64,000 nt of DNA. Origin: Vogesella oryzae (GTDB lineage: Bacteria; Pseudomonadota; Gammaproteobacteria; Burkholderiales; Chromobacteriaceae). Positions 44,640 through 53,602 of the stretch are shown piece by piece. The notes under the pieces were generated by a model. That model saw only the letters and a program-made list of their open reading frames with translations. It had not been told where the DNA came from and did no database searches. Numbering within the stretch: the first letter of the stretch is position 1; every line of letters starts with the position of its first letter. The position numbers and the translations under genes are program-made. The stretch lies in the NCBI RefSeq assembly GCF_902829295.1, contig NZ_CADEPL010000020.1, positions 1-64,000 on the forward strand, written 5' to 3'.

Positions 44640-46028
44640 TTACAGCCAGCCCAGTCCTTTGAGCATCACCAGTGCAATCAATACCGGTGTGATGAACTTG
44701 AGCAGCAAATACACCATGCTCACGATTTTGCCATTTGACAGTACACCATGATTGCTTAGTGTGGCGCTAAGTTGTTCTTTTCCCCAGATCCAGCCAACAA
44801 ACAGGCAAATGCAAATCCCGCCTAGCGGTAACAGGATGTTGGAGCTGAGATAGTCGAACAGATCAAAAAATGTCATGCCAAACAGCTTGGTATCTGCCAG
44901 TGTATTGTTAGATAGCGCACAACTGGCTCCGACCAGTGCAAGCAGCAGTACGGTAATGGCCGTTGCAACTGGGCGGCTAATGGCAAAGCGGCCAACCATT
45001 ACCGATACCGGCACTTCGAGCAGGGACAGCATTGCACCGGTGGCGGCGACTGCAGACAGCACAAAAAACAGCACCATGAGCAGATGGCCAAACGGCATGC
45101 TGGCAAATACCGCCGGAATGGTGATGAAGAGCAGCGATGGGCCGGCTGCCGGCTGGAAGCCGAAGCTGAACACGGCGGGGAAAATGGCAATGCCGGCCAG
45201 CATGGAGACAAACAGGTCGGCGGTCATGACACGAAATGTGGTGGCAGGTATGTTCTGCTCGTCACGGAAATAGCTGCCATATGTGATCATGGTGCCCATG
45301 CCGATAGAGAGTTTGAAGAATGCCAGCCCCATCGCAACCAGCACCACGCTGGCGCTAAGCTTGCTCCAGTCCGGGGTGAACAGGAATGCCAAACCTGCGG
45401 CAGCACCAGGCAACATCAGGCTGCGGATCCCAATGACGATCAACAGGATGAATAGTAATGGCATCAGTTTCTTGGTGACGGCCTCAATCCCCTTGGCTAC
45501 GCCAAATGCCAGTATGCCGCCCATCAATAGCAGCACACCCCACTGCCAGAGCAGGGATTGCCACGGGTCACTGATCAATGCCCCAAAGGCAGCAGAAGTG
45601 ACAGCCGGATCGCTTGATAGAATGTCACCCCGTATCGCCTTGAATACATAGGCGAAAACCCATGCAGCCACTTCTGAGTAGAACGAGGTAATCAGGAAGG
45701 CGGCGATAACGCCGGACAGCCCGACCAGCCACCACTTCTGTCCGGAAGGCGCCAGGGTCCGCAAGGTGGTGATTGCATCAGCCTTTGCCCGCCGTCCCAG
45801 GCTAATTTCCGCAATCATGACTGGCAAGCCGACCAGCAGTGTCGCCAGCAAATAAACAACCAGAAAACCTGCGCCACCATTGGCGCCAGTTACATAGGGA
45901 AACTTCCAGATGTTGCCCAGCCCGACGGCAGAGCCCAGCGTGGCGGCCAACACGCCAAAACTGGAGGTAAATCCATCACGAGAATTGCCCGTTGCCTCAT
46001 TGGACACGGGTCGTGTTTGTTTGCTCAT
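44640..46028 (-). CDS. Neurotransmitter:sodium symporter (SNF) family transporter
   Basis: 462 residues with about 12 helices of the LeuT fold. The sodium/substrate site in TM1, GVLAATLGSAVGLGNIWKFPYVTGANGGAGF near 25-55, is strongly conserved. SFYSEVAAWVF lies at TM3, and FFKLSIGMGTMITYGSYF near 240 covers TM6. Bacterial members import amino acids or other small amines with Na+. The substrate is not identifiable. The ATG at 46028 matches family starts; the longer frame to 46133 is rejected. Repeat copies are at 44988 and 45943. Confidence 0.9.
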   Translation of the reverse strand: MSKQTRPVSNEATGNSRDGFTSSFGVLAATLGSAVGLGNIWKFPYVTGANGGAGFLVVYLLATLLVGLPVMIAEISLGRRAKADAITTLRTLAPSGQKWWLVGLSGVIAAFLITSFYSEVAAWVFAYVFKAIRGDILSSDPAVTSAAFGALISDPWQSLLWQWGVLLLMGGILAFGVAKGIEAVTKKLMPLLFILLIVIGIRSLMLPGAAAGLAFLFTPDWSKLSASVVLVAMGLAFFKLSIGMGTMITYGSYFRDEQNIPATTFRVMTADLFVSMLAGIAIFPAVFSFGFQPAAGPSLLFITIPAVFASMPFGHLLMVLFFVLSAVAATGAMLSLLEVPVSVMVGRFAISRPVATAITVLLLALVGASCALSNNTLADTKLFGMTFFDLFDYLSSNILLPLGGICICLFVGWIWGKEQLSATLSNHGVLSNGKIVSMVYLLLKFITPVLIALVMLKGLGWL

Positions 46029-46156
46029 TTTCAGATCCCACAGAAAACCGAAATCCGCCCTTTGTCGCTTGTGACGACATGGGCAACTACCTTGCGCTTG
46101 GCAAAGGAAGGCGGATTCTGCAGTGCACAACAAGCATCGTAAAGGGGTTTTTGGGC

Positions 46157-47338
46157 TTATTCCTCGGCTACCAGCCTGGCCTGAAGCGCTGACAGCCAGG
46201 CTTCACAAGCAGCCAGCTGGTCCAGCTCGACAAACTCATCCGGGCGGTGTGCTTGCACGATGGAGCCGGGACCGCAAACCACGCAGGCAATACCGGCTTC
46301 ATGAAACCGTCCGGCTTCGGTGGTATAGGCGACGGCATCGCCACCATGGCAACCACACAATGCGGCCACATGTTCACGAATCTCGCCGCCCTCTTCTGAC
46401 TGGAATGGCGGGCAGTTCACGAGCTGTTCGAAGCTGATTTCCGCCTCTGGGGCAATTTCGCGCATTTCTTGCTGCAGACTGGAGGCATAATCCCGCACCG
46501 AACTTACGAAGCGTTCGTGTGCGTCTCCCGGCAACCAGCGCACTTCAAACACGAACTCGCAGCTCTTGGGCACGATGTTGGCCGCATTTCCACCACTGAT
46601 TAAACCGGTTTGCAGGGTGGTGAACGGCACATCATACAAGGGGTGCCGGTTGCCGAAAGATGCCTCGGTATCGGCCAGTTTGCGGATATGGGTAATCAGT
46701 CGCGCCGCATACTCGATGGCATTCACGCCCTGGGGAGTAAGGGACGAGTGAGCCGCCCTTCCCTGAACGTGGCAGCGATAGTGAGCAATGCCCTTGTGGG
46801 CGATTACCGGGCGCATATTGGTAGGCTCGCCAATGATGCAGCCTGCAACGGGGACTTGCCGCGCCTGTAAATCGGCAATCAGTCGGCCAACACCCAAGCA
46901 ACCCACTTCTTCATCATAGGACAGCGCAATCCCCAGGCTGCGTGTCCAGTGCTGAGTCTGGGCAAGCGCGGCCCATGCCGGCACCATGGCCAGTACGCAG
47001 GCAACAAACCCCTTCATGTCGGCACTGCCGCGCCCGTAAATCCTGTCATCAGTCTTTGTCGCGGCGAACGGCGGATATTGCCAAGTCTGGCCATCAACCG
47101 GTACCACATCGGTGTGACCGGAGAGAATGATGGCGGGCAAGGAGCTGTCGCCGATGGTTGCATACAGATTGGCCTTGTGACGGTCGTCGCTGAACGTCAG
47201 CGTGGAGTGGATGCCATAGCCGTCCAGATAGTCTGCTACCCAATCAATCAGAGCCAGGTTGGATTCTCTGCTGGTGGTATCAAATGCAAGCAGCTGCACC
47301 AGAATAGTGAGTGTGGAAGATGAAGGAATGGCAGACAT
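46157..47338 (-). CDS. argE: Acetylornithine deacetylase (ArgE, M20 family)
   Basis: 393 residues of the M20 metallopeptidase family. Zinc-binding segments are SGHTDVVPVDGQTW near 67, GRGSADMKGFVA near 97, SYDEEVGCLGV near 131, and the late His in VQAHRPDEFVEL. ArgE removes acetate from N-acetylornithine in arginine synthesis. The ATG at 47338 follows CAGGTACCGCC. Some beta-proteobacteria use ArgJ instead, so an alternative substrate (N-acyl amino acid) remains possible. It lies downstream of nothing on its strand and upstream of the SNF gene. A 9-mer repeat is at 46577. Confidence 0.85.
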   Translation of the reverse strand: MSAIPSSSTLTILVQLLAFDTTSRESNLALIDWVADYLDGYGIHSTLTFSDDRHKANLYATIGDSSLPAIILSGHTDVVPVDGQTWQYPPFAATKTDDRIYGRGSADMKGFVACVLAMVPAWAALAQTQHWTRSLGIALSYDEEVGCLGVGRLIADLQARQVPVAGCIIGEPTNMRPVIAHKGIAHYRCHVQGRAAHSSLTPQGVNAIEYAARLITHIRKLADTEASFGNRHPLYDVPFTTLQTGLISGGNAANIVPKSCEFVFEVRWLPGDAHERFVSSVRDYASSLQQEMREIAPEAEISFEQLVNCPPFQSEEGGEIREHVAALCGCHGGDAVAYTTEAGRFHEAGIACVVCGPGSIVQAHRPDEFVELDQLAACEAWLSALQARLVAEE

Positions 47339-47440
47339 GGCGGTACCTGATTGGCGCAAAACACAAGTCAGCATAACCAATTGCCGGTAGACTGAAAATG
47401 GCGAGCATGCGCGGGATGGAAAAGAAAAGGCGTGGCGCGC

Positions 47441-47469
47441 TTGGCAAGTACAGCAGCAGCGGGTATTAT
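47441..47469 (+). promoter_or_regulatory. Promoter of the SRP RNA gene
   Basis: TTGGCA at 47441-47446 and TATTAT at 47464-47469 are separated by 17 bases. The predicted start near 47476 is just before the SRP RNA 5' end. Confidence 0.75.
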
Positions 47470-47482
47470 TCGTGCTCTCTAT

Positions 47483-47580
47483 GGCGGGCCCCCCCGCATT
47501 GCACGGTAGTGAACCTGGTCAGGTCCGGAAGGAAGCAGCCACAGCTATTTAGTGCAAGTGCCGGGGTTCAGGCTCGCCAC
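47483..47580 (+). ncRNA. ffs: 4.5S SRP RNA (bacterial small type)
   Basis: The SRP RNA hairpin is clear: GGCGGGC at the 5' end pairs with the 3' GCTCGCC, and the apical part has the invariant GTCAGGTCCGGAAGGAAGCAGCCA with the GGAA tetraloop and the symmetric and asymmetric internal loops that bind Ffh. The length is about 98 bases. It binds Ffh to form the signal recognition particle for inner-membrane protein targeting. Confidence 0.95.
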
Positions 47581-47824
47581 CCCTCCCCTCTGCTCAAAAA
47601 AATTCCTCGCTTTGCTCGTTTCATAAAATCTGAGCAAGCCCCAAGTGTCGATCAAAATCTATCGATAATTCGAAGAGCATTTTCGTTTTTTCGCAATCGA
47701 AATCCTGCTATCATATGCATTACACAAGGGCTTGGAGCAATGACTCCGCGCCCACTGTTTTTTATTTGAATCGTCACTCGGACTTACCCTCCGACCTCAA
47801 AACAAACATGCAGCGAGGAACGCC
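47581..47824. other. AT-rich gap between SRP RNA and the XRE gene
   Basis: About 240 bases, locally AT-rich (47590-47770), unlike the surrounding GC-rich sequence. It probably holds the XRE gene promoter; CTATCATATG near 47708-47717 resembles a -10 region. GAGGAACGCC precedes the XRE start. I see no strong terminator after the SRP RNA. Confidence 0.5.
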
Positions 47825-48151
47825 ATGAAACTGTTTGAAAAAATCCCGAACCCACGGGAAATCCGTCGCAAGCTGGGCCTGAATCAGCAGGAGTTCTGGA
47901 GCCGTATTGGTGTCACCCAATCAGGCGGCAGCCGCTACGAAAGCGGTCGCAACATGCCAAAGCCGGTACGTGAATTGCTCCGTCTGGTTCATGTCGAGCA
48001 GATCGACTTGTCCAAGGTGCGTCGTGAAGACTTTGAAATTGTCGAGTACCTGAAAGAAACCCATCCTGATCTCTACAAGAGCCTGCGCAAGGCCGTTCGC
48101 GCCCGCATGGAAGCTCAAGGCGACGCAGTGGCAGACGGCGCCGAAGCCTGA
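47825..48151 (+). CDS. XRE-family helix-turn-helix regulator
   Basis: 108 residues. The HTH lies at about 9-58: IRRKLGLNQQEFWSRIGVTQSGGSRYESGRNMPKPVRELLRLVH, the Cro/CI pattern with the S.YESGR recognition end. The C-terminal half is charged and helical and has no known ligand domain. Similar small regulators are common in Neisseriales, but I cannot name a regulon. GAGGAACGCC sets the ATG. The gene ends at a strong terminator and is convergent with uspA. It is not near phage or plasmid genes. Confidence 0.85.
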   Translation: MKLFEKIPNPREIRRKLGLNQQEFWSRIGVTQSGGSRYESGRNMPKPVRELLRLVHVEQIDLSKVRREDFEIVEYLKETHPDLYKSLRKAVRARMEAQGDAVADGAEA

Positions 48152-48166
48152 TTGCCGGACCCAGCG

Positions 48167-48198
48167 TAAAAACACCCGCAGCTGCGGGTGTTTTTTAT
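48167..48198. terminator. Bidirectional rho-independent terminator
   Basis: A perfect palindrome centred on GCAGCTGC, AAAAACACCCGCA with TGCGGGTGTTTTT, separates convergent XRE and UspA genes. Confidence 0.92.
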
Positions 48199-48218
48199 TG
48201 ATTTAGTCGTATCGACAA

Positions 48219-48671
48219 TTAGTCTGCACTCGGATTTCGCACCAGTAACACTGGCACATCTGCCTGCTTTAGTACGCCTTCGGCCACACTACCCATCAGC
48301 AGGTGCATTAAACCGCCAAGCCCATGCGTGCCCATCACCATCAAATCCGCCCCCCAGCTATTGGCATCCTCCACAATAACGCTGGCAATACGGTCGCCCC
48401 AGCTTTCCAGAATTGCCGATTCCGCAACCAAGCCCAGAGCTTCAACCTTGCTACGGCAGGCGGCCAGCACTTGTTCACCAGCTTGCTTGATGGAGCCCTG
48501 TAGTTCAGCCGCATCCAGGAATTCTGCCCCACCCCAGCCAAACTGAGCCAGATCAACCACGTGCACCAATTTCATGGCTGCACCAACTTCTTTTGCCAGT
48601 TTGCATGCTTCAGCTAAAGCCAGTGCAGATGTAGCACTGTCGTCAACTGGCACGAAAATTCTCTGATACAT
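48219..48671 (-). CDS. Universal stress protein (UspA family)
   Basis: 150 residues of the ATP-binding UspA subclass. It starts MYQRIFVPVDDSATSALALAEA and has the ATP motif G-2x-G-9x-G(S/T) in GTHGLGGLMHLLMGSVAEGVLKQADVPVLLV near 117-147. The ATG at 48671 is preceded by GAGAGGGGGAT, so the longer frame to 48734 is rejected. Such proteins are induced under starvation or redox stress; the specific role here is not evident. Confidence 0.93.
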   Translation of the reverse strand: MYQRIFVPVDDSATSALALAEACKLAKEVGAAMKLVHVVDLAQFGWGGAEFLDAAELQGSIKQAGEQVLAACRSKVEALGLVAESAILESWGDRIASVIVEDANSWGADLMVMGTHGLGGLMHLLMGSVAEGVLKQADVPVLLVRNPSAD

Positions 48672-48794
48672 ATCCCCCTCTCTTTCCGCGTGAAAGACAC
48701 AGTCCCAGTCTAGCGCAATACAGCACGAAGGCATTGATAAACGTTAACTGCATAGGCAGTATGACTGAATACCGAATCCGCAAGACTGGAACCC

Positions 48795-49241
48795 ATGGCG
48801 CGAATCAAGCTGGCATTACCCGCTAAATTCATCTTTGAAACCCAAGTTTCAGTATGTATTGGGGATATCAACTATGGTGGTCATCTTGGTAACGACGCCA
48901 TTTTGCGGCTGGCACATGAGGCGCGATTGCGTTTGCTCAAGGCGCACGGGTTTTCCGAGTTGGATATTGCGGGTCGGGGCATCATCATGACCGATGCTGC
49001 GGTAATCTATCGGGCAGAAGCCTTTCACGGCGATGTCCTTCGCTTTCAGCTGGCACTGACTGATTTCAACTCTTATGGCTGCGATATTTTCTACCTGGTT
49101 AGTGATGGCGCCACCGGTAAAGAAGTGGCAAGATTGAAGACAGGCATTGTTTTCTTCGACTACCAAGCCCGTAAAGTTGCCCCAATCCCCGCAGGGTTTC
49201 TACTGCGGTTCGAAGAACAAAACACAGGAGACGCGCCATGA
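48795..49241 (+). CDS. Hotdog-fold thioesterase (4-hydroxybenzoyl-CoA thioesterase-like)
   Basis: 148 residues. FETQVSVCIGDINYGGHLGNDAILRLAHEARLRLLKAHGFSE near 14-55 has the hotdog helix with N..HLGND..L......R...L seen in 4HBT/YbgC-type thioesterases. DINYGGH carries the Asp expected in this group. The substrate is unknown. It overlaps the TerB-like gene by four bases (ATGA), a coupling that suggests a shared unit. Confidence 0.85.
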   Translation: MARIKLALPAKFIFETQVSVCIGDINYGGHLGNDAILRLAHEARLRLLKAHGFSELDIAGRGIIMTDAAVIYRAEAFHGDVLRFQLALTDFNSYGCDIFYLVSDGATGKEVARLKTGIVFFDYQARKVAPIPAGFLLRFEEQNTGDAP

Positions 49242-49654
49242 AAAAATACGCGCCCAACAGCCCGGAAGCCATCGCCCGGATTCTGGCCATGTTCATGATT
49301 ACCGATGGCAACATGGACCCCCGCGAAATCGAAACGCTGGAGAGCCTGCATGTGTACCAATTGGTTGGCTTGGCGCGCAAAGACTTCATCAGCGTGCTGA
49401 TGGAATACTGCGATGACATTTCCGACGAAGCGGAGGAAGACGGCATCATCCACTTGTTAAGCGCCGAACGAATCAACAATATTCTGGACACTGTCACCGA
49501 ACGCAACAAGCACGTACTGTGCTGCGCCCTTGCCCTGGACATTTGCAAGGCTGACAAGGAAATCAGCGACTCCGAAATGCTGTTGCTGCGTCACATGATG
49601 GCGCACTGGCACATCACGCTGGACGACTTGCAGGCCGAGCTTAGTAAAGGCTAA
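49238..49654 (+). CDS. TerB-like helical protein
   Basis: 138 residues, all-helical, with two Asp-rich segments: MFMITDGNMDPREIETLESL near 18-37 and LALDICKADKEISDSEMLLLRHMMA near 97-121. The DGx(L/M)xxxE and (A/I)(D)xx(I)(S)xxE pattern is the metal-binding signature of the TerB/DUF533 fold. TerB-type proteins are often encoded with stress or membrane-associated functions, but this one has no tellurite-resistance neighbours. It is coupled to the hotdog thioesterase gene and lies 78 bases before moxR. Confidence 0.75.
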   Translation: MKKYAPNSPEAIARILAMFMITDGNMDPREIETLESLHVYQLVGLARKDFISVLMEYCDDISDEAEEDGIIHLLSAERINNILDTVTERNKHVLCCALALDICKADKEISDSEMLLLRHMMAHWHITLDDLQAELSKG

Positions 49655-49732
49655 GCAGTCCGCCGACAACAGCCGCCATTTGGCGGCTGTTTGCATTACC
49701 GCAACACCATAACAAGACAAGGCTAACCCGCA

Positions 49733-50584
49733 ATGACAACCCGCTTTACCGGCACCGATCAATACGTTGCCACCGACGATCTGATGATGGCAGTCAATGC
49801 CGCCATCACCCTGCAGCGCCCACTACTCATCAAGGGCGAGCCCGGAACCGGCAAAACCATGCTGGCCGAGGAGCTGGCCAAGGCCACTGGCAAAGAATTA
49901 ATTATCTGGCCAATCAAATCGACCACCAAGGCGCAGCATGGCCTGTACGAGTACGATGCCGTATCGCGCTTGCGCGACTCGCAGCTGGGTAGTGAGCGTG
50001 TGCACGACATTCACAACTACATCATCAAGGGCAAGCTATGGCAGGCATTCGAGGCTGATGCTGCGCCGGTGCTGCTGATCGATGAAATCGACAAGGCCGA
50101 CATCGAGTTCCCTAACGATCTGCTGCGAGAGCTGGATCAGATGGAGTTTTTTGTGCACGAAACCCAGCAATTCGTGCGCGCCCGGCAGCGACCCATCATC
50201 ATCATTACCTCCAATAACGAGAAAGAACTACCGGACGCGTTCCTGCGCCGCTGCTTCTTCCATTACATCCGCTTCCCGGACCGCGACACCCTGCAAACCA
50301 TCATCGATGTGCACTACCCGGATATCCAGCAAAGCCTGGTGAAGAGTGCCCTGGAGGTGTTCACCGGCATTCGCGAGCTGCCCGGCCTGAAGAAAAAACC
50401 CTCCACTTCCGAATTGCTGGACTGGCTGAAACTGCTGCAGCACGAAGACACCCGTGCCGAAGAGCTGCTACAGCGGCATGAACAGCAGCAATTGCCACCA
50501 TTGGTTGGGGCGTTATTGAAGAACGAGCAGGACTTGCACCTGTTCGAGCGGTTGATGCAAATGGCCAAGGTGCGCCGCAGCTGA
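49733..50584 (+). CDS. MoxR-family AAA+ ATPase
   Basis: 283 residues. Walker A GEPGTGKT near 35, Walker B LLIDEIDKAD near 114, sensor 1 TSNNEKELPDAFLRRC near 160, and the typical MoxR lid domain follow. MoxR ATPases act as chaperones for assembling metal enzymes or complexes, usually with a VWA-domain partner. No VWA gene is next to it in this window; the next gene is xerC, whose ATG overlaps this stop by one base. Confidence 0.88.
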   Translation: MTTRFTGTDQYVATDDLMMAVNAAITLQRPLLIKGEPGTGKTMLAEELAKATGKELIIWPIKSTTKAQHGLYEYDAVSRLRDSQLGSERVHDIHNYIIKGKLWQAFEADAAPVLLIDEIDKADIEFPNDLLRELDQMEFFVHETQQFVRARQRPIIIITSNNEKELPDAFLRRCFFHYIRFPDRDTLQTIIDVHYPDIQQSLVKSALEVFTGIRELPGLKKKPSTSELLDWLKLLQHEDTRAEELLQRHEQQQLPPLVGALLKNEQDLHLFERLMQMAKVRRS

Positions 50585-51477
50585 TGGAAGCGCACTGGCA
50601 AGGATTGATTGACGCCTTCGATGACCAGCTGCGGTTGGCCGCACGCAGCGAACACACTCGGCTGGCGTACCGCCGTGACCTGACACGGCTGGCCGAACTA
50701 TTGGCCGACACCGTACCGGCAGCAGTGGATGGGCCACAGATCCAGCGGGCCCTGGGACAACTGCGGCGTGAGGAACTTTCCCCCCGGACGCTGGCACGCA
50801 TGCTATCCACCTGGCGCAGCCTGTATGACTGGATGGTGCGCCGCGACTGGATTGCGGCCACCCCTTGTGCCGGCTTGCGCGCGCCGCGAGCCGGCAAGCG
50901 CCTGCCGAACGTGCTGAGCGTGGATGGCGCGATGCATTTGCTGGACAGCGCTCCTGAAGACGAGCATGACATTCGTGACCAGGCGATCTTCGAGCTGATG
51001 TACTCCTCGGGGCTGCGGCTGTCCGAAACGGTAGCGCTGAACCTGAGCGACATCGATTTGGGCGAGGGCCTGGTAAAAGTACATGGCAAGGGCAATCGTG
51101 AACGCATCCTGCCGGTCGGCAAGCAGGCACTGGCCGCACTACACCGCTGGCTGCCATTGCGCCAACCTGCAGAGGGCGAGGAGGCACTGTTTCTGTCACG
51201 GCGCGGCAGCCGAATCAGCAGCCGCCAGCTGGCCCGCCGGCTGGATAGCTGGGCGTTACGTAGCGGCAGTGAACAGCATGTGCACCCGCACATGCTGCGG
51301 CATTCGTTTGCCAGCCACATGCTGCAGTCGTCCGGCGATCTGCGGGCAGTGCAGGAGCTGCTGGGACATGCCAATCTGGCAACCACCCAGATCTATACCA
51401 GCCTGGATTTCCAGCACCTGGCCAAAGTCTACGATGGCGCCCATCCGCGCGCGCGAAAGAAAAACAGCGACGAGTAA
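50584..51477 (+). CDS. xerC: Tyrosine recombinase XerC
   Basis: 297 residues. The SAM-like N-terminal domain (about 10-95) has FDDQLRLAARSEHTRLAYRRDL. The catalytic domain has R near 145 in YSSGLRLSE, HPHMLRHSFASHML near 235 with the H..R motif, H in LLGHANLATTQ, and the nucleophilic Tyr near 271 in IYTSLDF. Typical XerC length. It acts with XerD at dif to resolve chromosome dimers. It overlaps moxR by one base; dapF or the usual upstream genes are absent. A motif copy is at 50633-50642. Confidence 0.93.
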   Translation: MEAHWQGLIDAFDDQLRLAARSEHTRLAYRRDLTRLAELLADTVPAAVDGPQIQRALGQLRREELSPRTLARMLSTWRSLYDWMVRRDWIAATPCAGLRAPRAGKRLPNVLSVDGAMHLLDSAPEDEHDIRDQAIFELMYSSGLRLSETVALNLSDIDLGEGLVKVHGKGNRERILPVGKQALAALHRWLPLRQPAEGEEALFLSRRGSRISSRQLARRLDSWALRSGSEQHVHPHMLRHSFASHMLQSSGDLRAVQELLGHANLATTQIYTSLDFQHLAKVYDGAHPRARKKNSDE

Positions 51478-51500
51478 TCCAATTGAACCGCAATAAATAA

Positions 51501-51527
51501 AAACGGCGCCACACAGGCGCCGTTTCT
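51501..51527. terminator. Bidirectional terminator after xerC
   Basis: AAACGGCGCC and GGCGCCGTTT pair around ACACA, followed by CTTCT. It lies between convergent xerC and the nupQ-like gene; a repeat copy GGTTGGCCGC follows at 51534-51543. Confidence 0.85.
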
Positions 51528-51546
51528 TCTCATGGTTGGCCGCAGC

Positions 51547-52494
51547 TTAGCGTGATTTGACGAATGGAATGCCGATCGCCTTCGGCGCCACCGCTCGCCC
51601 CATCAGCCCGGCCAGCAGTACCACGGTCAGCACATAAGGGATGGCCTGAATGAACGCATCCGGAATGCTGCCGATCAATGGCAGCTCCACACCCTGCAGG
51701 CGAATCTGGATGGCATCGGTAAAGGCAAACAGCAAACAGCCGGAAACGGCCGCCCACGGCCGCCACTTGCCGAAGATCAGTGCGGCCAGTGCCAGATAGC
51801 CCTTGCCGGCCGTCATGTCCTGGATGAAGGCGCCGGTCTGCGCCAATGCCAGGTATGTGCCGGCAACGCCGCACAAGGCACCGCTGATCGCCTGGGCGAT
51901 GTAACGGACGCTTTTCACGCTGATGCCGGCGGCGTCGGCGGCATGCGGGTTTTCACCCACGGCACGCAATCGCAGGCCGAAGCGGCTCTTGTACATCACC
52001 CAGCTCACCACAAAGATCACGGCCACCGCGATGTAGACCAGAATGTTGTGGCCGAAAATGAGCTTTAACGCTGAACTTTGCTCGATGGCATCGGCAAACG
52101 GCATGGGCAATGCGGTAAAGCGTTCGCTGTCGTCCAGTGTCGGCGTGCGTCCACCCTGCTGAAACCACGCCAGCGCCAAGACCGGCGTGACGCCAGACAC
52201 CATCATATTGATGGCGACGGCAGAGATAAGCTGGTTGCCGTTGTAGCTGATCGACACCCCCCCGTGCAGCAGGGCAACCAGCACGCCTGCGGCAATGCCG
52301 GCACCCAGACCCGCCCATGGAGAATGCGCCAGATAGGCAACACAGGCAGACGCAAAGGCTGCGGCCAACATCTTGCCTTCCAGTGCCAAGTCGACAATGC
52401 CGGATCGTTCCGAAAACAGACCGGCCAGCGCGGCCAGCACCAGTGGCGTGCTCACGCGCAAGGTGGCATCCAGCACACTAAAAAACATATCCAT
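51547..52494 (-). CDS. Nucleoside ABC transporter permease (NupQ/YufQ-like)
   Basis: 315 residues with about eight to ten helices of the BPD_transp_2 family. TLRVSTPLVLAALAGLFSERSGIVDLALEGKMLAAAF near 10-46 matches permeases of BmpA-type importers, and AVGENPHAADAAGISVKSVRYIAQAISGALCGVAG lies in the EAA-like loop. It pairs with the 365-residue permease. The stop of nupP is 11 bases upstream of its start. Purine nucleosides are the probable substrate (family knowledge). A 9-mer repeat is at 52361. Confidence 0.88.
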   Translation of the reverse strand: MDMFFSVLDATLRVSTPLVLAALAGLFSERSGIVDLALEGKMLAAAFASACVAYLAHSPWAGLGAGIAAGVLVALLHGGVSISYNGNQLISAVAINMMVSGVTPVLALAWFQQGGRTPTLDDSERFTALPMPFADAIEQSSALKLIFGHNILVYIAVAVIFVVSWVMYKSRFGLRLRAVGENPHAADAAGISVKSVRYIAQAISGALCGVAGTYLALAQTGAFIQDMTAGKGYLALAALIFGKWRPWAAVSGCLLFAFTDAIQIRLQGVELPLIGSIPDAFIQAIPYVLTVVLLAGLMGRAVAPKAIGIPFVKSR

Positions 52495-52504
52495 GTGTGT
52501 CCCC

Positions 52505-53602
52505 CTACTTCTTCAGTATGCGCTTGAGTGCAATCGACAACGGTGTCTGGAACAGGTTTTCCAGCGCGCCACAGAACAGGATGATCAGGCCTTGGGTAAA
52601 GATGATCATCTCGCGGGTGATTGCCGGTTTCTCGAATGACAGGTCAAGTCCGCCCTGGGTCAGTGCGCCAAACAGCAATGCAGACAGCAGGATGCCGACC
52701 GGATGATTGCGCCCCATCAGTGCTACGGCGATTCCGACGAAGCCGATGCCATTGGTAAAGCCCATGTTCATGCGGTGAGTCGAACCGAGCAATTCGTTGA
52801 TGGCAGCCAAGCCCGCCAAGGCACCGGAAACGCACATTACCGCAATCACCACCTTGTCCACCGGAATGCCGGCGTAACGCGCGGCTTTCTCGTTCAAGCC
52901 AACGGTACGGGTCACAAAACCCTGCGGACTATGCCACACCGCCAGATAGAACAGCACCAGGGCCAGCAGCGCCAGGAAGAAAGTGGCATTCAACGGCGTG
53001 TTCGGCAAGGCGAAACCCAGTGGCGCCAACAGCTCATGCAGCATCGGCACCCATGCTGACTTGGCAAACTCGACTGTCGCCGGTGTTTGCGAACCGGGCA
53101 TGCGCAGTTTGTCCACCAGCAGCCAGGTCATCAGCGAACTGGCGATGAAGTTGAACATGATGGTGGTGACCACAATGTGGCTGCCCCGCTTGGCTTGCAG
53201 GTAGGCGGGAATGAATGCCCAGCCGGCGCCAAACACCATTGCGGCCAACATGGCCAGCGGAATCAGTAGCCAGGCAGGCAGACCGCCAAATTGCAGACAG
53301 ACCAGCGTGACGCCCAGCCCGGCCAGATACATCTGACCTTCGCCACCGATATTGAACAGTCCGGCATGAAACGCCGCAGCCACCGCCAGACCGGTAAAGA
53401 TGAAGCTGGTGGTGTAGAACAAGGTGTAGCCGATGCCTTCCGGATAGCCGAATGCACCGTTGATCATCAGTTTCAGGCACTCGATCGGATCTTCGCCGAT
53501 CAAGGCAATCACCAGCCCGGACACCAGTAGTGCCGCGAGCAGGTTCAAAACCGGCATCAGCCACAGTGCCGCCCAGCGCGGCAGATTGGCAGGCTGGCTC
53601 AT
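52505..53602 (-). CDS. Nucleoside ABC transporter permease (NupP/YufP-like)
   Basis: 365 residues of the BPD_transp_2 family, about ten helices. LFNIGGEGQMYLAGLGVTLVCL near 81-103 and VGLNEKAARYAGIPVDKVVIAVMCVSGALAGLAAINELLG near 225-265 are typical. It partners the 315-residue permease in a heterodimeric channel. Its start overlaps the ATPase gene's stop by four bases. A 9-mer repeat copy is at 53241. Confidence 0.88.
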   Translation of the reverse strand: MSQPANLPRWAALWLMPVLNLLAALLVSGLVIALIGEDPIECLKLMINGAFGYPEGIGYTLFYTTSFIFTGLAVAAAFHAGLFNIGGEGQMYLAGLGVTLVCLQFGGLPAWLLIPLAMLAAMVFGAGWAFIPAYLQAKRGSHIVVTTIMFNFIASSLMTWLLVDKLRMPGSQTPATVEFAKSAWVPMLHELLAPLGFALPNTPLNATFFLALLALVLFYLAVWHSPQGFVTRTVGLNEKAARYAGIPVDKVVIAVMCVSGALAGLAAINELLGSTHRMNMGFTNGIGFVGIAVALMGRNHPVGILLSALLFGALTQGGLDLSFEKPAITREMIIFTQGLIILFCGALENLFQTPLSIALKRILKK

